Assembly (NCBI RefSeq): GCF_017744435.1 | Contig: NZ_JAGIBG010000018.1 | Location: forward strand, 1-64,000 | Direction of reading: 5' to 3' | Source: Pseudomonas sp. | GTDB taxonomy: Bacteria; Pseudomonadota; Gammaproteobacteria; Pseudomonadales; Pseudomonadaceae | Length of the DNA stretch: 64,000 bases | Shown here: positions 54,959 through 64,000 of the stretch, in pieces | How positions within the stretch are numbered: position 1 is the stretch's first letter | Layout of the letters: each line of letters starts with the position of its first letter | Notes under the pieces: generated by a model | The model's database searches: none | What the model was told of the DNA's origin: nothing | What the model saw: the letters and a program-made list of their open reading frames with translations, nothing else | Position numbers and translations under genes: made by a program

Positions 54959-55414
54959 TCTCGTACTCGACCGTACCGCTTGGCGTCTTGACCACCACGG
55001 TGTCACCTTCTTCCTTGCCAATAATGGCACGGGCGATCGGTGCGCTGCTCGAAAGCTTGCCTTGTTTCACGTCGGCTTCATCTTCGCCGACGATCTGGTA
55101 GGTCACCTCGTCATCGGTTTCGGTGTTCGCCAGCACTACGGTAGTGCCGAAAATCACCTTGCCGGTGTGGGCGATGGTGGTGACGTCGATCACCACCGAG
55201 TTCTGCAGACGGCCTTCGATGTCGCGGATACGCGCTTCAACCATGCCCTGCTCCTCACGGGCGGCATGGTATTCGGCGTTTTCCTTGAGGTCGCCCAGCT
55301 CACGCGCTTCGCCAATGGCTTGGCTCAGGCGCGGGCGCTCGGTCTTGCTCAGGAAGGTCAGTTCCTCTTCCAGGGCGCGAGCGCCCTGGACGGTCATCGG
55401 GTACTTGGTCATGC

Positions 55415-55418
<4 letters not shown>
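54936..55418 (-). CDS. greA: Transcription elongation factor GreA
   Basis: Rescues backtracked RNA polymerase by stimulating RNA cleavage. 160 aa (or 158 from ATG 55412) with the N-terminal coiled coil containing the acidic tip ([12 protein letters not shown]) and C-terminal FKBP-like domain. The first ATG overlaps the carB stop by 4 bp (ATGA). The end overlaps the DUF4149-like gene. Confidence 0.96.
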
Positions 55419-58636
<3,218 letters not shown>

Positions 58637-58742
58637 GGTTGTCACTCAAATCCGCGGGTCAGTCGGCAAGCCGTCTTGAACAATCTGGGTCAGGCGCTTC
58701 CGGGCGCGGCGCAAGCCGGCCCGGGGCCTTGATGCAGGATGC

Positions 58743-59879
58743 TCAGCGGCGCTTGGCCATGGCATCGGTGAAACGATCGAACAGTGGCGCGACGTCGGTC
58801 GGGCCAGGGCTCGCTTCAGGGTGGCCCTGGAAGCTGAACGCGCTCTTGTCGGTGCGCTCGATACCCTGCAGGGTGCCGTCGAACAGCGACTTGTGGATGG
58901 CGCGGACGTTGCCCGGCAGGGTGGTTTCGTCAACGGCGAAACCGTGGTTCTGGCTGGTGATCATGACCACGCCGGTATCCAGGTCCTGGACCGGGTGGTT
59001 GGCACCGTGGTGACCGTGGCCCATCTTCACGGTCTTGGCACCGGAGGCCAGGGCCAGCAGCTGGTGGCCGAGGCAGATGCCGAATACCGGAATCTCGGTT
59101 TCGAGGATTTCCTTGATCGCCTGGATCGCGTAGTCGCATGGCTCCGGATCACCAGGGCCGTTGGACAGGAACACGCCATCCGGATTCAGCGCCAGCACTT
59201 CGCTGGCCGGGGTCTGGGCAGGCACCACGGTCACGCGGCAGCCGCGGGCAACCAGCATGCGCAGGATGTTCAGCTTGACGCCGTAGTCGAAGGCGACCAC
59301 GTGGTACGGCAGGTCGGCAGCGTCGATGGTCGGGTGGCTGTCGGTTTTCAGTTCCCACACGCTGGAGCGCCACTCGTAGCGTTCCTTGGTGGAAACGACC
59401 TTGGCCAGGTCCATGCCCTTCAGGCCAGGGAAGCCGCGGGCAGCAGCGATGGCAGCTTCTTCGCTGATGTTGTCACCAGCCAGGATGCAGCCGTTCTGAG
59501 CGCCTTTTTCGCGCAGGATACGGGTCAGGCGACGGGTGTCGATGCCGGCGATGGCGACGACGTTGTTGGCCTTGAGGTACTCAGGCAGCGACTGGGTGTT
59601 ACGCCAGTTGCTGGCCAGCAGCGGCAGGTCACGGATGACCAGGCCAGCGGACCAGACACGGTTCGACTCGGCGTCTTCCGGCGTGGTGCCGGTGTTGCCA
59701 ATGTGCGGGTAGGTCAGGGTAACGATTTGCTGCGCGTAGGAAGGGTCTGTAAGGATTTCCTGGTAGCCGGTCATAGCGGTGTTGAATACCACCTCACCAA
59801 CGGTCTGACCGTCGGCACCGATGGCTTCACCGCGGAAAATACTGCCGTCGGCAAGGGCGAGTATGGCTGGCTTTGTCAA
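58743..59879 (-). CDS. carA: Carbamoyl-phosphate synthase small subunit
   Basis: Glutamine amidotransferase that supplies ammonia to CarB. 378 aa. N-terminal CPSase small-chain domain, then class I GATase with catalytic Cys in GICLGHQLL and the His/Glu pair in [11 protein letters not shown] at 59879 follows GGGAGG by 6 nt; an ATG 24 nt upstream at 59903 lacks such a site, so the TTG start (MTKPAILAL) is preferred. Confidence 0.96.
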   Translation of the reverse strand: MTKPAILALADGSIFRGEAIGADGQTVGEVVFNTAMTGYQEILTDPSYAQQIVTLTYPHIGNTGTTPEDAESNRVWSAGLVIRDLPLLASNWRNTQSLPEYLKANNVVAIAGIDTRRLTRILREKGAQNGCILAGDNISEEAAIAAARGFPGLKGMDLAKVVSTKERYEWRSSVWELKTDSHPTIDAADLPYHVVAFDYGVKLNILRMLVARGCRVTVVPAQTPASEVLALNPDGVFLSNGPGDPEPCDYAIQAIKEILETEIPVFGICLGHQLLALASGAKTVKMGHGHHGANHPVQDLDTGVVMITSQNHGFAVDETTLPGNVRAIHKSLFDGTLQGIERTDKSAFSFQGHPEASPGPTDVAPLFDRFTDAMAKRR

Positions 59880-59926
59880 GAAGACCTCCCGTAAATCAAG
59901 CATGAAAGGGCGATCGCAGGTTGCAA

Positions 59927-59964
59927 AAAAGCGGAGTGACGTATGGACACGTCACCCCGCTTTT
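59927..59964 (-). terminator. Terminator-like hairpin upstream of carA
   Basis: On the minus strand AAAAGCGG.GTGACGT-gtcca-ACGTCAC.CCGC is followed by six T residues. It lies between dapB and carA, about 50 nt from the carA start. It may end dapB transcription or act as a leader attenuator for carAB. Confidence 0.75.
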
Positions 59965-60091
59965 ATGTGCTGAATTCAATTCGCTGCGCGCTTTTAGTGG
60001 ACACACTAAAGCTGTAGCTTACAGAAAAGTGCGTTTTCGGTCTACCGCATATGTGTCTCTAAAACACATGATTGCGACAGACTGACATCGG

Positions 60092-60191
60092 CGGCGCCTG
60101 CTTCGCGGGTAAACCCGCTCCCACAGGGACCGCACAGAGCCTGAGCCGAGTGCGTATCTTGTGGGAGCGGGTTTACCCGCGAAGAAGCCAC
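60092..60191. repeat. REP pair (inverted), P. putida type
   Basis: GCTTCGCGGGTAAACCCGCTC at 60100-60120 and GAGCGGGTTTACCCGCGAAG at 60165-60184, in opposite orientation around 44 unique bases. It lies in the 327-bp gap between dapB and carA. The remainder of that gap (59965-60091) has no gene that I can see. Confidence 0.9.
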
Positions 60192-60206
60192 CGTCGCTCG
60201 AACGGC

Positions 60207-62143
<1,937 letters not shown>

Positions 62144-62340
62144 AGGTCATTTGCACCTTGTGGGGCGTCCGGCATCTGCGCCGCGCCATCAGCACCTGCC
62201 TGCACACCACGAATGGCCCAGACAAATGCTGTAAAAAATCTCGAATTCCAGATACGCCAACGCGGGAGCAAGCCCCCGCGCGGCGACATCCTACCAGTTC
62301 ACCGGCATAAGCCGGTGAACGGGTCGACAGCATGCAACGA
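62144..62340 (-). promoter_or_regulatory. Hairpins in the dnaK-dnaJ gap
   Basis: A perfect GTTCACCGGC-ATAA-GCCGGTGAAC stem (62297-62320) sits just after the dnaK stop; a second GCGGGaGC/GCcCCCGC stem lies at about 62262-62282. Neither is followed by a strong T-run. They may attenuate or process the transcript to lower DnaJ relative to DnaK. Confidence 0.6.
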
Positions 62341-64000
62341 TTACTTCTTGTCGTCGCCTTTCACTTCTTCGAACTCGGCGTCAACCACGTCATCGTGCTT
62401 GGCTTCCGGCTCGTCGTGCTGCTGAGCGCCACCCTGAGGCTGTTCGGCCTGCTGCTCGGCGTACATCTTCTGGGCAACCGGAGCCGATACCTTGGACAGC
62501 TCTTCGACCTTGGCGTCGATGGCAGCCTTGTCGTCGCCTTTGACAGCGGCTTCCAGGGCAACCACGGCGGCTTCGATCGCAGTTTTCTCTTCAGCAGTGA
62601 CCTTGTCACCGGCGTCAACGACCATCTTGCGAGTCGAGTGCACCAGTGCGTCACCCTGGTTACGGGCAGCGGCCAGCTCTTCGAACTTGCGGTCTTCCTC
62701 GGCATTGGCCTCGGCGTCACGCACCATGCGCTCGATTTCTTCGTCGGACAGGCCGGAGTTGGCCTTGATCACGATCGACTGAGCCTTGCCGGTGGCCTTG
62801 TCTTTGGCGCCGACGTGCAGGATGCCGTTGGCGTCGATGTCGAAGGTCACTTCGATCTGCGGCACGCCACGTGGCGCTGGCGGAATGTCAGCCAGGTCGA
62901 ACTTGCCCAGCGACTTGTTCTGCGCAGCCTGCTTACGCTCACCTTGCAGCACGTGAATGGTCACGGCGCCCTGGTTGTCGTCGGCAGTCGAGAACACCTG
63001 CGACTTTTTGGTCGGGATGGTGGTGTTCTTCTCGATCAGCGCGGTCATCACGCCACCCATGGTTTCGATACCCAGGGTCAGCGGGCTGACGTCCAGCAGC
63101 AGTACGTCTTTCACGTCACCGGCCAGTACCGCGCCCTGGATGGCAGCACCCATGGCCACGGCTTCGTCCGGGTTGACGTCCTTGCGTGCTTCTTTACCGA
63201 AGAAATCAGCAACGGCCTTCTGCACCATCGGCATACGGGTCTGGCCACCGACCAGGATCACGTCGTCGATCTTGCTGGCGTCGATGCCGGCGTCTTTCAG
63301 GGCAATGCGGCAAGGCTCGATGGTACGGTTGACCAGGTCTTCGACCAGCGACTCCAGCTTGGCGCGGGAGATCTTCACGTTCAGGTGCTTAGGACCGGTG
63401 GCGTCTGCAGTGATGTACGGCAGGTTGACGTCGGTCGACTGAGTCGAGGACAGCTCGATCTTGGCCTTTTCAGCGGCTTCTTTCAGGCGCTGCAGGGCCA
63501 GTGGATCGTTCTTCAGGTCCATGCCGGACTCTTTCTTGAACTCGTCCACGAGGTAGTCGATCAGGCGCATGTCGAAGTCTTCGCCACCCAGGAAGGTGTC
63601 GCCGTTGGTGGCCAGTACTTCGAACTGGTGCTCACCGTCGACTTCGGCGATTTCGATGACCGAAACGTCGAAGGTACCACCACCCAGGTCATAAACGATG
63701 ACGGTGTGGTCGCCCTTGGCCTTGTCCATGCCGTACGCCAGTGCAGCAGCGGTCGGCTCGTTGATGATGCGCTTGACGTCCAGACCGGCAATGCGGCCGG
63801 CATCCTTGGTAGCCTGGCGCTGGCTGTCGTTGAAGTAGGCCGGAACGGTGATGACCGCTTCGGTCACGGCCTCGCCGAGGTAGTCTTCGGCGGTCTTCTT
63901 CATTTTCTTCAGCACTTCGGCGCTGATCTGTGGTGGCGCCATGTCCTTGCCGCTGGCTTGTACCCAGGCGTCACCGTTGCTGCCCTTGACGATCTTGTAA
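62341..64000 (-). CDS. dnaK: Chaperone DnaK (partial, N-terminus beyond the window)
   Basis: Hsp70 chaperone. The visible 553 codons run from [16 protein letters not shown] on to the usual acidic C-terminus ([15 protein letters not shown]). They include [31 protein letters not shown] and the peptide-binding domain. The open frame continues through position 64000, so the start is missing from this window and the ATG at 63942 is internal. Directly upstream of dnaJ and dapB on the minus strand. Confidence 0.98.
   Translation of the reverse strand, partial: YKIVKGSNGDAWVQASGKDMAPPQISAEVLKKMKKTAEDYLGEAVTEAVITVPAYFNDSQRQATKDAGRIAGLDVKRIINEPTAAALAYGMDKAKGDHTVIVYDLGGGTFDVSVIEIAEVDGEHQFEVLATNGDTFLGGEDFDMRLIDYLVDEFKKESGMDLKNDPLALQRLKEAAEKAKIELSSTQSTDVNLPYITADATGPKHLNVKISRAKLESLVEDLVNRTIEPCRIALKDAGIDASKIDDVILVGGQTRMPMVQKAVADFFGKEARKDVNPDEAVAMGAAIQGAVLAGDVKDVLLLDVSPLTLGIETMGGVMTALIEKNTTIPTKKSQVFSTADDNQGAVTIHVLQGERKQAAQNKSLGKFDLADIPPAPRGVPQIEVTFDIDANGILHVGAKDKATGKAQSIVIKANSGLSDEEIERMVRDAEANAEEDRKFEELAAARNQGDALVHSTRKMVVDAGDKVTAEEKTAIEAAVVALEAAVKGDDKAAIDAKVEELSKVSAPVAQKMYAEQQAEQPQGGAQQHDEPEAKHDDVVDAEFEEVKGDDKK

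Noticed and set aside
62341..63942. ATG at 63942 as the dnaK start
   Set aside because: The frame stays open to the window edge with typical DnaK sequence, so this is an internal Met.

Overview
The window is a chromosomal, GC-rich segment from a fluorescent pseudomonad, most likely of the Pseudomonas putida group. The evidence is the CbrA/CbrB system followed by a CrcZ-type RNA, a PrrF-type iron-responsive RNA, many copies of the P. putida style 35-bp REP element, and the gene order around rimP-nusA-infB, secG-tpiA-glmM-folP-ftsH and carAB-dapB-dnaJK. No CRISPR array, prophage, insertion sequence or integrase was found, and nothing looks foreign. Almost all genes are intact core genes. The only partial gene is dnaK, which runs off the right edge.

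Layout, left to right. Positions 1-126 hold what looks like a leftward rRNA-type promoter. Positions 0.1-10 kb, leftward: msrP-msrQ (periplasmic methionine sulfoxide repair), pssA (phospholipid synthesis), ilvI-ilvH-ilvC (branched-chain amino acids, with a long leader), a YqcC-like protein with a TPR lipoprotein, and mrcB (PBP1b). Positions 10-17 kb form an iron and haem section: an APH/AAA fusion protein, a TfoX C-terminal-like protein, a PrrF sRNA with a Fur box, a ChaN-like lipoprotein, a haem-type ABC importer (V-U-T), and a divergent mini Rieske protein sharing a Fur-box region with the binding-protein gene. Positions 16.4-20 kb: sfsA, an aminotransferase, dksA and gluQ.

Positions 20-25.5 kb carry the carbon/nitrogen regulatory module cbrX-cbrA-cbrB-crcZ. 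The CbrB-type upstream site, the sigma54 promoter, six A-rich Hfq/Crc motifs and the terminator can all be read in the sequence. Positions 25.5-33.2 kb, rightward: pcnB-folK-panB-panC, pgi and an acetyl-CoA synthetase. Positions 33.2-38.5 kb: an MpaB-type protein, a large AsmA/DUF748-like envelope protein, a divergent VOC/ABM pair and a BON-domain periplasmic protein.

Positions 38.7-47.9 kb form the leftward translation/transcription/RNA-decay operon tRNA-fMet-rimP-nusA-infB-rbfA-truB-rpsO-pnp, with tRNA-Leu(GAG) upstream, leader terminators before rimP and two large hairpins between rpsO and pnp. Positions 47.9-54 kb: secG, tpiA, glmM, folP, ftsH and rlmE. yhbY is divergent from rlmE. Positions 54.5-64 kb, leftward: a DUF4149-like protein, greA, carB, carA, dapB, dnaJ and dnaK.

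No clearly undescribed multi-gene system is visible. The most useful second-look items are regulatory: an unassigned 10-bp inverted repeat with four GTAAC repeats at the panB promoter, a long ilvI leader, a GntR-like palindrome between the VOC and ABM genes, an ECF-type promoter candidate for msrPQ, a perfect 15-bp hairpin between pgi and acsB, and the receptor-less haem cluster with its divergent Rieske gene.
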